In this document: piece by piece, positions 1 through 5,990 of the stretch
Position numbering within the stretch: the stretch's first letter is position 1
Layout of the letters: each line of letters begins with the position of its first letter
NCBI GenBank assembly: GCA_025455635.1
Contig: JALOMF010000264.1
Coordinates: 1 to 6,211, forward strand
Reading direction: 5' to 3'
Source of the DNA: Saprospiraceae bacterium
GTDB taxonomy: Bacteria; Bacteroidota; Bacteroidia; Chitinophagales; Saprospiraceae
Length of the DNA stretch: 6,211 nucleotides
Program-made: the position numbers and the translations under genes
The notes under the pieces: model-generated
Seen by the model: only the letters and a program-made list of their open reading frames with translations
The model's database searches: none
Told to the model about the DNA's origin: nothing

Positions 1-846
1 AAAAGCCTTGTGGTTCTTGCTTTTTTGGCTTCGCCAATGCTGGTTGCTGCGCAAAACGAGCGGGTGCTGGCTGGCAAGGTGACGGACGAGCACGGCCACG
101 AACTGGCCTACGTGAACATCGGCGTGCTGGGCAGCACGGTCGGCACGGTGAGCGGCTTGGACGGCAGTTTTCAGCTTTACCTGACCGCCAGTGTTGGCGA
201 GGGGGATTCCATCCGGTTTTCCACCATTGGGCATGAGCGCCGCACTTGGTCGGTGGCGAGTTATCTTGCCGCCTTCGGCGAAACTTCGGCGACGATTGTA
301 CTGCCTGCTGGTACCACGGAACTGCCAATGGTGGAAGTGCGCCCCCGTTTTGCGAAGCGGAAAACCATTGGGCTGGCCCGCAGCAAGTTCCGTACAGCGG
401 TGCATTTCGCCATTTCCGACAAGCCGAACCAGAACCTGGGCGCCGAGATAGGCCGCAAGTTCAACCTCCCCAAAGGGCAGGTGCAGTTGGACAGTTTCCG
501 CTTTTTTGTTTCCCAAAACAATTTCGACACCGTGCGGCTGCGGGTGAACGTCTATCGCCTCGATGGTCGGCCCGTCGAGAACCTGCTGACCGAGAACATC
601 GTCGTGGAACTGAAGCCGCAGCAGCGGGGCTGGGTGCGGGTGGACTTGCAGCCGTACAATTTGGTGGTGACGGAAGACGTGGTGGTGGCCGTGGAATGGA
701 TTTACCACGGCGGCAAGGGCAAGTCGCTCTCGCTGCCGATTGGAATGCTGGCAGGCACGGTGCATTTTTACAAATACGGCAGCCAAGGGCGGTGGAAGAA
801 GTTCCCGGGGATGTCGTCGGCGATGGAACTGGTGGTGAGTTACTGA
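1..846 (+). CDS. Exported CarboxypepD_reg-like domain protein, 5' end cut by window edge
   Basis: The frame is open from the first base, so the start lies outside the window. The first codons read KSLVVLAFLA, a signal-peptide core, so an ATG just before base 1 is likely; the GTG at 10 lies inside this signal and is unlikely to be the true start. Numbering from the first visible codon, cleavage is expected after A17 (VAA before QN). Residues 21 to about 105 match a carboxypeptidase regulatory-like beta-sandwich: GKVTD, then AYVNIGV, GTVSGLDGSFQL and FSTIGHE, the pattern also seen at the N-terminus of SusC-type receptors. Residues about 145-281 form a second beta-rich domain (LGAEIG, RLRVNVY, GWVRVDLQPYN, VAVEWI), recurrent in Bacteroidota proteins of unknown function. 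No TonB-receptor barrel follows, so it is not a SusC. A role at the cell surface or in the periplasm is inferred; the exact function is unknown. Confidence 0.88.
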   Translation, partial: KSLVVLAFLASPMLVAAQNERVLAGKVTDEHGHELAYVNIGVLGSTVGTVSGLDGSFQLYLTASVGEGDSIRFSTIGHERRTWSVASYLAAFGETSATIVLPAGTTELPMVEVRPRFAKRKTIGLARSKFRTAVHFAISDKPNQNLGAEIGRKFNLPKGQVQLDSFRFFVSQNNFDTVRLRVNVYRLDGRPVENLLTENIVVELKPQQRGWVRVDLQPYNLVVTEDVVVAVEWIYHGGKGKSLSLPIGMLAGTVHFYKYGSQGRWKKFPGMSSAMELVVSY

Positions 847-972
847 GATTGGGGGAATTGGGCAGGTTTAAGTTTTTTTGACCAAACATATCGAAACGGG
901 TTCATGTTATCGTTTAAGCAAAACTGAATATGCACCGGACGCCTATTCGTTTTTAATTTAAAATCAATAACT

Positions 973-1494
973 ATGAACCTCCTGCGTTTTTCGGGGCTTG
1001 CCCTGACCTTCTTCTTTTGCGCATTTCTTTCAACGGCCAATGCACAGACCAGCAAAAACTATCCATTTTCATGGAAAGAAACGGCTGATAACTGGTACAT
1101 GCCCAAGTCCTACACCTTCAAGTATGCCGACGGTCTGACGGCCAAAGGCAGCAGCAGCTCGAAGCCCAACCGTGGCCCGGTCTGCACCAACGACTGCAAG
1201 GAAACCACCGCCCCCGATGCCTGCACCGAGTCGCTGCTCAGTGAAAAATGTAAGGACGTGGAACTTCCCGGCTTCCCCCTGCCACAGGGCTACAGCGGGG
1301 TGGAGTACGTCACCTTCGAGGTGCAGCACAATGGGAAAGTGAACGGCTACCAAGTGGTGAAGCAGGCCGTGTCCTGCAAGCCATGCATCCAGAAAGCGGT
1401 CAATCTTGTGGCATCATCTGGTGAGTGGTTTCCCGCCATCCAGGACGGGATTACGGTGAAGAGCACGGTGGTGGTGCCGGTGTTTTTTAAGTAG
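973..1494 (+). CDS. Small exported Cys-rich protein with TonB C-terminal-like domain
   Basis: This 173-residue protein starts at the ATG at 973, which directly precedes a good signal peptide (residues 1-24, cleavage at ANA before Q25). Residues about 108-173 follow the TonB_C pattern: a strand VEYVTFEV, the turn HNGKVNGYQVVK, a helix, then WFPAIQDG and a final strand KSTVVVPVFF. Unlike a true TonB, it has no retained membrane anchor and no proline-rich linker, so it is probably a soluble periplasmic or secreted protein, not an energy transducer. The mature chain has six cysteines (71, 75, 84, 93, 135, 138), including CTNDC and a CKPC at the start of the domain's helix; an even number suggests disulfides. 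Residues 26-100 match nothing I recognise. It lies 126 bases after the upstream gene on the same strand, with no clear promoter or Shine-Dalgarno in the gap. The domain call is a motif reading; the function is unknown. Confidence 0.83.
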   Translation: MNLLRFSGLALTFFFCAFLSTANAQTSKNYPFSWKETADNWYMPKSYTFKYADGLTAKGSSSSKPNRGPVCTNDCKETTAPDACTESLLSEKCKDVELPGFPLPQGYSGVEYVTFEVQHNGKVNGYQVVKQAVSCKPCIQKAVNLVASSGEWFPAIQDGITVKSTVVVPVFFK

Positions 1495-1660
1495 GTTTTT
1501 AGCCATGAGTACCTGCATCCAGCCCCGTTTACCCAATCGTTTTGAGCCAAGCGACCAACTCCCCAAATAGCTCTTACGCAATAAGAATACCTTGTGCAAA
1601 AGGAGTGAAAAGGCAGCCGAAACTGAAAATCGGTGGATGGTTTTAGGCTTTAGAATTTAA

Positions 1661-1696
1661 AAAAATGGCATGAAAAAGATAGCGTATGCCATTTTT
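1661..1696 (+). terminator. Candidate intrinsic terminator for the 973-1494 gene
   Basis: A perfect 11-base inverted repeat: arms 1661-1671 (AAAAATGGCAT) and 1686-1696 (ATGCCATTTTT) around a 14-base loop. The A and T runs form the outer stem, so it could work in either direction. It lies about 167 bases after the stop at 1494, rather far, which would leave a long 3' untranslated region. Confidence 0.5.
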
Positions 1697-1783
1697 AACA
1701 ATAATACAATTTTAGAACAATCCTGGCTGGCTGTCAAATATGGTATTAGAGTATAATTTTTGCAATCAACTTGTAAGCGTTGT

Positions 1784-1815
1784 TTTGCACCTACACCTCC
1801 AAGTGCAAATTTTTT
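1784..1815 (+). terminator. Terminator-like hairpin with T run, no obvious gene before it
   Basis: Perfect 7-base arms TTTGCAC (1784-1790) and GTGCAAA (1803-1809) enclose a 12-base loop, followed at once by six T (1810-1815). This is an intrinsic-terminator shape on the plus strand. The nearest plus-strand gene ends at 1494 and already has a candidate terminator, so this one could back it up or end a short untranslated RNA. Confidence 0.4.
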
Positions 1816-1913
1816 AACAGTTGCCAAATCGGCCAGCCCGGACTTCGAGCCCTCCCCGTGTAGGAGGCCATTGTTGCAGAATTGCGATTGCTCCCCAAAA
1901 TGGCCCTTGACGA

Positions 1914-1956
1914 GTGCGCCGCTTTTCAGCAAAACTCATGGCGCCACAGTTTTTTT
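1914..1956 (+). terminator. Second orphan terminator-like hairpin
   Basis: Arms GTGCGCC (1914-1920) and GGCGCCAC (1940-1947) pair over seven bases with a single bulged C. The 19-base loop can itself pair TTTT with AAAA. Seven T follow at 1950-1956 after two spacer bases. The layout suits an intrinsic terminator on the plus strand, but no plus-strand gene lies directly upstream. Confidence 0.35.
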
Positions 1957-1980
1957 GCTCCGCAAATAAGCCAGAAAAAC

Positions 1981-2011
1981 AAACGCCGGGCGTTGGTGGC
2001 ACCCGGCGTTT
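1981..2011 (-). terminator. Strong intrinsic terminator of the LTXXQ-protein gene
   Basis: A perfect 10-base, GC-rich inverted repeat (1981-1990 AAACGCCGGG with 2002-2011 CCCGGCGTTT) and an 11-base loop. Read on the minus strand it begins 21 bases after the stop codon of the 2032-2523 gene and is followed by G then five T (complement of 1975-1980). On the plus strand only a few T follow, so it may also stop transcripts from the left, as expected between convergent genes. Confidence 0.85.
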
Positions 2012-2031
2012 TTCGACTTGTTTAAACTTGT

Positions 2032-2523
2032 TTAGCGATTGCCGCCCCCTGCTGGTGGTGCAGGCGGGGGTGGCGGGGGTGGCGGCACTTGGGCGTTGCC
2101 CTTTTTGCCCTTTTTGCCTTTGCCTTTTTTATCTTCGTTTTGGGGAGGTGGAACCCCGCCACGGCCACGGCCTCTTTGCGAATCCCGCTCGTCTATTTTT
2201 TCCCAACGGGCGTACTGGTCTTTGGTCAGAATGGTCTTGAATTCGGCTTTTTGTTCTTCACGCAGCGCTTGTGACGCAGCCCGCATTTTGTCCCACTCAC
2301 CTTCGGGGGTATTGCTGCGCACTTCCTGTTGCTTCTGTGCATATCTCAGGTTGATTTCCTTTACCTTCTCGGCCTGTGCGGTAGAAAGCACGAGGCTGTC
2401 AACCATCATCTGGGACTGCATTTCGGCCCGCTGGATTGGGTCACCGCCACGGCGGCCTTGTTGGGCGTTGGCGGCTATGCTTGCCGCAATTAGCAGCGAC
2501 ATCATCACGAATTTCAACTTCAT
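2032..2523 (-). CDS. Exported LTXXQ (Spy/CpxP-like) protein with basic and polyproline tail
   Basis: A 163-residue protein with a signal peptide (residues 1-20, cleavage at ANA before QQ). The mature core, about residues 28-112, is helical and highly charged and carries two LTXXQ-type motifs, LSTAQ (46-50) and LTKDQ (99-103), the second followed by YARWEKID. This pattern is typical of the Spy/CpxP family of small periplasmic proteins, known in enterobacteria as envelope-stress chaperones or sensors; Bacteroidota have many homologues of unknown role. The last 50 residues are low complexity: RGRGRGG (117-123), KKGKGKKGKKG (132-142), eight prolines in a row (147-154) and a Gly-rich end. This tail is not part of the usual family and may bind polyanions or the cell wall (inference). 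The ATG is chosen because it directly precedes the signal peptide; no clear Shine-Dalgarno is seen. A strong terminator follows. Confidence 0.86.
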   Translation of the reverse strand: MKLKFVMMSLLIAASIAANAQQGRRGGDPIQRAEMQSQMMVDSLVLSTAQAEKVKEINLRYAQKQQEVRSNTPEGEWDKMRAASQALREEQKAEFKTILTKDQYARWEKIDERDSQRGRGRGGVPPPQNEDKKGKGKKGKKGNAQVPPPPPPPPAPPAGGGNR

Positions 2524-2845
2524 TGGAATTATTAGTTTAAAAATTTAAAGAATTGGTTTTCAGTTATTTACACCCAAGAATGACATAAATAAAAGGCAAC
2601 GCAAATTCAGCATAAACTTGTTGTGTATAGTAACGAATTAGACTGCCAAGGTTGCATTGGGTGACTCGTCAGCCCCCCGTTTATCTGGTTTTTAACAATA
2701 AATTATTAGAAACGAAGATTATTGGCGCTTGTTTTAGCGCGCATGAAAAAAAGCCCGAACGAGGCAACCCCGTTCGGACTTTCGTATTTTCCAAATTATC
2801 TTTTCGTGGTCAAACAACCGTGGGGTTGCTATCCAACTTCACAAA
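2524..2845. other. Gap between the two minus-strand envelope genes
   Basis: These 322 bases hold the terminator of the upstream minus-strand gene (2751-2781) and must hold the promoter of the 2032-2523 gene. I found no clean match to the Bacteroidota promoter pattern (TTG, about 19 bases, TAnnTTTG). The nearest, TGAATTTG on the minus strand near 2601-2608, has one mismatch and no well-placed TTG partner, so no promoter is called. No gene is seen. Confidence 0.6.
2751..2781 (-). terminator. Strong intrinsic terminator of the 2846-4147 gene
   Basis: Read on the minus strand, arms AAGTCCGAACG and CGTTCGGGCTT form an 11-pair stem (one G-U pair) with a 9-base loop, followed directly by six T (complement of 2745-2750). 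It starts 64 bases after the stop codon of the 2846-4147 gene. It separates that gene from the next one on the same strand. Confidence 0.88.
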
Positions 2846-4147
2846 TCAATGGTGCAGTTGGGCCAAGATGATGCCCACCGTGAATTGGTTCCTGACATTG
2901 GCCAAGCGGTTGTCAAGTGCCTGCCAAGAAACACGGCCTGTTGAGTAGCGCACGTTGATGATATTGCCGTAGCGGATGCCTACTTCGTAGCGGCGGCTGG
3001 TGTACGGGTAAGGCTTTGGGCAGCGAAGTGCCTGTCCCTGTGCAAACGTGGCCATAGAGTAAGCCGTGATAGCGCCAGTGGTGAACGAGAAGCCGGCACC
3101 TACTTGTGCGCCTAGCCCCGTCATATAGCCTTTGTTGTTCAATGTGTATTCGTAATTGTAATCCCTGTGGGCAGGTGCATAAGTGCCCAGCTCCGTGCCG
3201 AGGCTAGTCAGCATTTTGAACGTTGTGTTGCCCAACGTGCCGATAGTAGGTGTGGTCATGATGGCAAAATCGCCGCTCATCATCAGCGGATTGAAGTTTT
3301 TGCCATCGCCGTTGGAAGAACGAGGAATTGCGTCACTTCCGAAAGATGTGTTGCGCTCTTGGTCAGTCCAGCTAACCTCCACGTGCCAACGTGCCTCAAT
3401 GGGTAGTGAAGGCCGGGTGCCGTTGTGACAATCAATGCTGTTTCGGTCAAACCTGGGCACAGAGCCGAGCCTGACGACTTTAGCATTTGCACTGTACTCG
3501 TCGCTGTAGTATTTCAGGTCAGCGCTTTGAGTTCCAAAAGCGATTTCGATGTCAGGGAAGATGTTGGCATCGAACAATTGTCCGAAGATGTGGGAGAAAT
3601 TGCCGAGGCCGTTGGGGTTGCCAAGGCCAGCATTGGTGTTTTCTTCGAGGTAGTCGTATTGCTCGTCTTGCAGTGAGTCGCCACTTACGACGCTGAGGTC
3701 CCAGTAGTTTGGCACTTGGGCAAGGCTATCCTGGTACTGGCCGAACAAGCCACCCAACGAATCAACATTGTCGTTGAAAATGCCGTTCACCCAATCCAAC
3801 TCGCCGAGCAAGGTGTCGGTATCAGTGCCGGAAAGGCCGTAGCCCGGCAGGTGGTCAACCAATGTGTCAAGAACAGCATCGAGGCCATCAAGGTAGTCAC
3901 CATCAAGTTCGCCCGGGGGCACTGAGTCTTGGAGGTTATCGAATAGTTCAGCGAAAAGGTCTTCGCTTTGGCTGTCGTTGGGGTTCCAGTTTTCTTCCAA
4001 CGAGTCCAAGTTGTTGCCATAAAACTGGTTGGTGCCTTCATCAAATTGATTGAACAAGTTGTAAAGGACGTCCCATTGGGCGTTTGCTGTAGTTCCGAAG
4101 GTAAGAAAACAGGCCAACAGGAGGGATAGCTTGGTAAAATTATTCAT
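2846..4147 (-). CDS. Unrecognised exported protein: acidic Lys/Arg-free half plus beta-rich half
   Basis: A 433-residue protein with a clear signal peptide (residues 1-23, cleavage at ANA before QW). I do not recognise the family. Residues 24-211 contain no Lys or Arg and only two His, against 37 Asp/Glu; this half is rich in Asp, Asn, Leu, Gly and carries short recurring D-[ST]-[LV] units (at 48, 74, 94, 111, 129, 140, 157) in mostly hydrophobic-acidic helix-like stretches. From K212 the composition flips: 22 Lys/Arg, many aromatic and beta-alternating segments (EARWHVEVSW, TGLGAQVGAGFSF, RRYEVGIRYG, NQFTVGIILAQ), suggesting a beta-sandwich or a small outer-membrane barrel. C240 and C376 are the only mature cysteines. 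C13 sits in the signal core and is not a convincing lipobox. Localisation to the outer membrane or periplasm is inferred. It is followed by a strong terminator and preceded by a long AT-rich gap, so it is likely transcribed alone. Confidence 0.86.
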   Translation of the reverse strand: MNNFTKLSLLLACFLTFGTTANAQWDVLYNLFNQFDEGTNQFYGNNLDSLEENWNPNDSQSEDLFAELFDNLQDSVPPGELDGDYLDGLDAVLDTLVDHLPGYGLSGTDTDTLLGELDWVNGIFNDNVDSLGGLFGQYQDSLAQVPNYWDLSVVSGDSLQDEQYDYLEENTNAGLGNPNGLGNFSHIFGQLFDANIFPDIEIAFGTQSADLKYYSDEYSANAKVVRLGSVPRFDRNSIDCHNGTRPSLPIEARWHVEVSWTDQERNTSFGSDAIPRSSNGDGKNFNPLMMSGDFAIMTTPTIGTLGNTTFKMLTSLGTELGTYAPAHRDYNYEYTLNNKGYMTGLGAQVGAGFSFTTGAITAYSMATFAQGQALRCPKPYPYTSRRYEVGIRYGNIINVRYSTGRVSWQALDNRLANVRNQFTVGIILAQLHH

Positions 4148-4304
4148 TTTCTTTAGGATTTAAGTTCAAGAAAGGCTGATTTCACCTAGGAGCGATGGAA
4201 GCGGAGAATTCAGCTATTTCCTTGAAGTATTATATGGTAATAAAATTTGATTGCACGCTAAAGGGCTGTTTGTCAATGCAGAAAAAATAACGAAATAGGA
4301 AGTT

Positions 4305-4329
4305 CAAGCCAAGGCAAACTGCTGGCTTG
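4305..4329. repeat. Inverted repeat, 7-base arms
   Basis: CAAGCCA (4305-4311) and TGGCTTG (4323-4329) are perfect complements. Inside them GCA and TGC can add three pairs after a two-base bulge. No T run follows on either strand, so this is not a normal terminator; it could be an operator or an RNA leader hairpin for the 2846-4147 gene, whose start is about 160 bases away. Confidence 0.4.
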
Positions 4330-4384
4330 TAGAGTTGGATTATATCAAAACCTCCTAGACTTTCAGTTACTCAAAATATGCTAG

Positions 4385-4405
4385 CATCCATGAAGCTTAT
4401 GGATG
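4385..4405. repeat. Inverted repeat, 7-base arms and 7-base loop
   Basis: CATCCAT (4385-4391) and ATGGATG (4399-4405) are perfect complements around GAAGCTT. On the plus strand a short T run follows two bases later. The stem is too weak for a confident terminator call and there is no gene upstream on that strand. Confidence 0.35.
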
Positions 4406-4453
4406 AGTTTTCAGGAAAAGCTTCTTATAACAAAACAAAGGTAAGCCAAATTT

Positions 4454-4480
4454 ATAACTTCAAATAATGGAAGAAGTTAT
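4454..4480. repeat. Inverted repeat, 8-base AT-rich arms
   Basis: ATAACTTC (4454-4461) and GAAGTTAT (4473-4480) are perfect complements around an 11-base loop, followed on the plus strand by TTTATT. The shape resembles a protein-binding palindrome or a weak terminator. In a very AT-rich stretch chance is a real alternative. Confidence 0.35.
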
Positions 4481-4686
4481 TTTATTAAAAAATAATTGTT
4501 TTCTGATGATTTAAGACAAAAAAACAAGTCAAAACTGATGCAAGCACCAGTATATATTTTGTTTTATTTAAAACAAATAAATGCTTGTACCTACTTCCAT
4601 TTACGTGGAGTTAATGTCCAGGTAACATATCCTGGAAATGCCCTTGGTTGTTGGGTTGCATTCACCGTAAAAATGTAAATCCGTCC

Positions 4687-4725
4687 AAAAAAATATTCGC
4701 TGCTAGTGTTCAAAACTTGCGCAGC
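4687..4725 (-). terminator. Weak candidate terminator overlapping the kynU stop codon
   Basis: On the minus strand GCTGC (complement of 4721-4725) pairs with GCAGC (complement of 4699-4703), with a possible inner AGT/ACT pairing. Seven T (complement of 4687-4693) follow after five bases. The stem spans the last codons and the TGA stop of kynureninase. The stem is short, so this is only the best candidate for the 3' end of that transcript. Confidence 0.3.
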
Positions 4726-5990
4726 ATATCAACCAATTTCCAACAGTCTTTGAATGAGTTATACATCGGCACTGGGGCAACTCTAATCACGTTCGGCTCC
4801 CGCCAGTCGGCTATCACGCCATTTTCCGTCAGGTAATCGAACAGCTTCTTGCCTTCCGGGCCTGTGAGAATGGAAAGCTGCGCCCCTCGCGCTGCCGGGT
4901 TCTTTGGCGTGATGATGTTGAACCGCCGCCCACCGTTCAAATTTTCAATCAAGTATTCCAGGTAGGCCGTCAGCAGCAGGCTCTTTTCCCGAAGGGCGGA
5001 CATGCCCACTTCGTCGAACATATCGAGGCTGACCTTGTGGGCGGCCATGCTCAGGATTTGGGCATTGCTGAGCTGCCAGCCCGCAGCGCCGAGCATGGGC
5101 TTGAAGCCTTTTTTCATCAAAAAGCGGCTCTCCTCGTCATGGCCCCACCAGCCAGCAAAGCGGATAAGCGGTTGGTCGTTGCCCCCGAGTTCTCGGGGCA
5201 GGCTGTGCTTTTCATGCACGAAAAGGCCGCTTGGGCCGCCGGGGCCGCTGTTCAAGTACTTGTAGCTGCACCAGCAGGCGAAGTCCACGCCCCAGTCGTG
5301 AAGGTGTAGCGGAAGATTTCCAGCGGCATGGGCTAAGTCGAAGCCAGCGTAGGCCCCCACGGCATGAGCGGCATCCGTGATTTTTTCTAGGTCAAAAAAC
5401 TGCCCCGTGTAGTAGTTCACGCCGCTGAACATGACCACGGCCACCTCTTCGCCGTGCTGCGCAATGGTGGCCAGGATGTCCTCGGTGTGCAGGGTCTCCT
5501 CGCCGGGCCTTGGGGCCACTTCCACCACCGCCTCGGCGGGGTCGAAGCCGTGCCAGCGGGCCTGCGTTTCCATGGCGTACATATCGGAAGGGAAGGCTCC
5601 GGCCTCCATGATTATCTTGTAGCGCTGCTTCGTTGGGCGGTAAAACGAGGCCATAAGCAGGTGGAGGTTGGTCGTCAGGGTATTGGCCACTACCACCTCC
5701 GACTCCAGCGCCCCCACGAGGCGGGCGCTCTGTGGCTGTAGGAATTTGTGGTAGTGCATCCAGGGCATCTCCCCTTTGAAATGGCCTTCCACACCGTACT
5801 CCCTCCAGTGTTTCAGCTCCTTGCGCAGCGCCTTTTCGACGCCGTGCGGCTGCAGGCCGAGCGAGTTGCCGGTGAAGTAGAGGGCGTTCTTGCCATTGTG
5901 CTTTGGGAAGAAGAACCGCTGGCGGTATGGGCGAAGCGGGTCTGCTTTGTCGAGGGATTGGGCGTAGGCGAAGGTGGGTTGGAAGTTCAT
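4710..5990 (-). CDS. kynU: Kynureninase (EC 3.7.1.3)
   Basis: A complete 426-residue PLP enzyme of the fold-type I aminotransferase class. It hydrolyses L-kynurenine or 3-hydroxykynurenine to anthranilate or 3-hydroxyanthranilate plus alanine in the cytosol. The PLP lysine is K244 in CSYKYLNSGPGG. Other residues line up with those known in the human enzyme: GNSLGLQP (41-48), L105-T106, FPSD (133-136), S189, D218 and H221 in FDLAHAAGN, Y243, W281 and N309. RVAPVPMYNSF (403-413) is the typical C-terminal signature. H70 and N309 match human H102 and N333, which set preference for the 3-hydroxy substrate, so that preference is inferred here. Relative to human there is an 8-residue insertion between K244 and W281. 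The ATG at 5990 gives the full family N-terminus; no Shine-Dalgarno is evident. No kmo, 3-hydroxyanthranilate dioxygenase or other pathway gene lies in the window. Confidence 0.98.
   Translation of the reverse strand: MNFQPTFAYAQSLDKADPLRPYRQRFFFPKHNGKNALYFTGNSLGLQPHGVEKALRKELKHWREYGVEGHFKGEMPWMHYHKFLQPQSARLVGALESEVVVANTLTTNLHLLMASFYRPTKQRYKIIMEAGAFPSDMYAMETQARWHGFDPAEAVVEVAPRPGEETLHTEDILATIAQHGEEVAVVMFSGVNYYTGQFFDLEKITDAAHAVGAYAGFDLAHAAGNLPLHLHDWGVDFACWCSYKYLNSGPGGPSGLFVHEKHSLPRELGGNDQPLIRFAGWWGHDEESRFLMKKGFKPMLGAAGWQLSNAQILSMAAHKVSLDMFDEVGMSALREKSLLLTAYLEYLIENLNGGRRFNIITPKNPAARGAQLSILTGPEGKKLFDYLTENGVIADWREPNVIRVAPVPMYNSFKDCWKLVDMLRKF

Larger units (their letters stand above)
1495..2031. 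other. Gene-free gap with serial hairpins
   Basis: No convincing gene was found in these 537 bases between two convergent genes. Frames open here on both strands (about 90 codons on minus at 1657-1932, 69 on plus at 1760-1969) overlap each other, are crossed by terminator-like hairpins and resemble no family I know. The gap contains four hairpins in a row, listed separately. The part around 1830-1920 is more GC-rich than its flanks, which could reflect a dispersed repeat or decayed gene, but nothing in the sequence proves either. Confidence 0.6.
4148..4709. other. AT-rich gap with several inverted repeats
   Basis: These 562 bases between two minus-strand genes hold no convincing gene. A 46-codon plus-strand frame beginning at an internal ATG near 4538 exists, but has no recognisable signal or family. 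The stretch is much more AT-rich than the flanking genes and must contain the promoter of the 2846-4147 gene; no clean Bacteroidota promoter match was found. Several perfect inverted repeats are listed separately; a further 6-base one (TCCAGG 4617-4622, CCTGGA 4631-4636) is short enough to be chance. Confidence 0.6.

Noticed and set aside
246..889. Long alternative frames on both strands inside the first gene
   Set aside because: They are rich in Arg, Pro and Ala as expected for shadows of a GC-rich gene, and the 1-846 frame has recognisable domains and a signal peptide.
1830..1870. TTCGA flanked by GC-rich bases resembling a tRNA T-arm
   Set aside because: The flanking five-base arms do not pair, and no acceptor, D or anticodon arm can be drawn.
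1657..1932. Minus-strand open frame of 91 codons in the 1495-2031 gap
   Set aside because: It overlaps a plus-strand frame of similar quality, is crossed by a hairpin at 1661-1696 and another at 1784-1815, ends in a run of hydrophobic codons from AT-rich DNA, and matches no family I know.
1760..1969. Plus-strand open frame of 69 codons
   Set aside because: It begins 24 bases before a terminator-like hairpin, has no signal or domain, and contains a second such hairpin near its end.
2039..2548. Plus-strand 169-codon frame opposite the LTXXQ gene
   Set aside because: It is the antisense shadow of the low-complexity tail and charged core; the minus frame has a signal peptide, two LTXXQ motifs and a terminator.
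4109..4147. Possible lipobox (LLAC, Cys 13) in the 2846-4147 protein
   Set aside because: The hydrophobic core continues past the Cys and a much better signal peptidase I site (ANA before Q24) follows.
4496..4678. Plus-strand 60-codon frame in the AT-rich gap
   Set aside because: It needs a TTG start; the shorter ATG version is 46 codons with no recognisable feature. Chance is sufficient.
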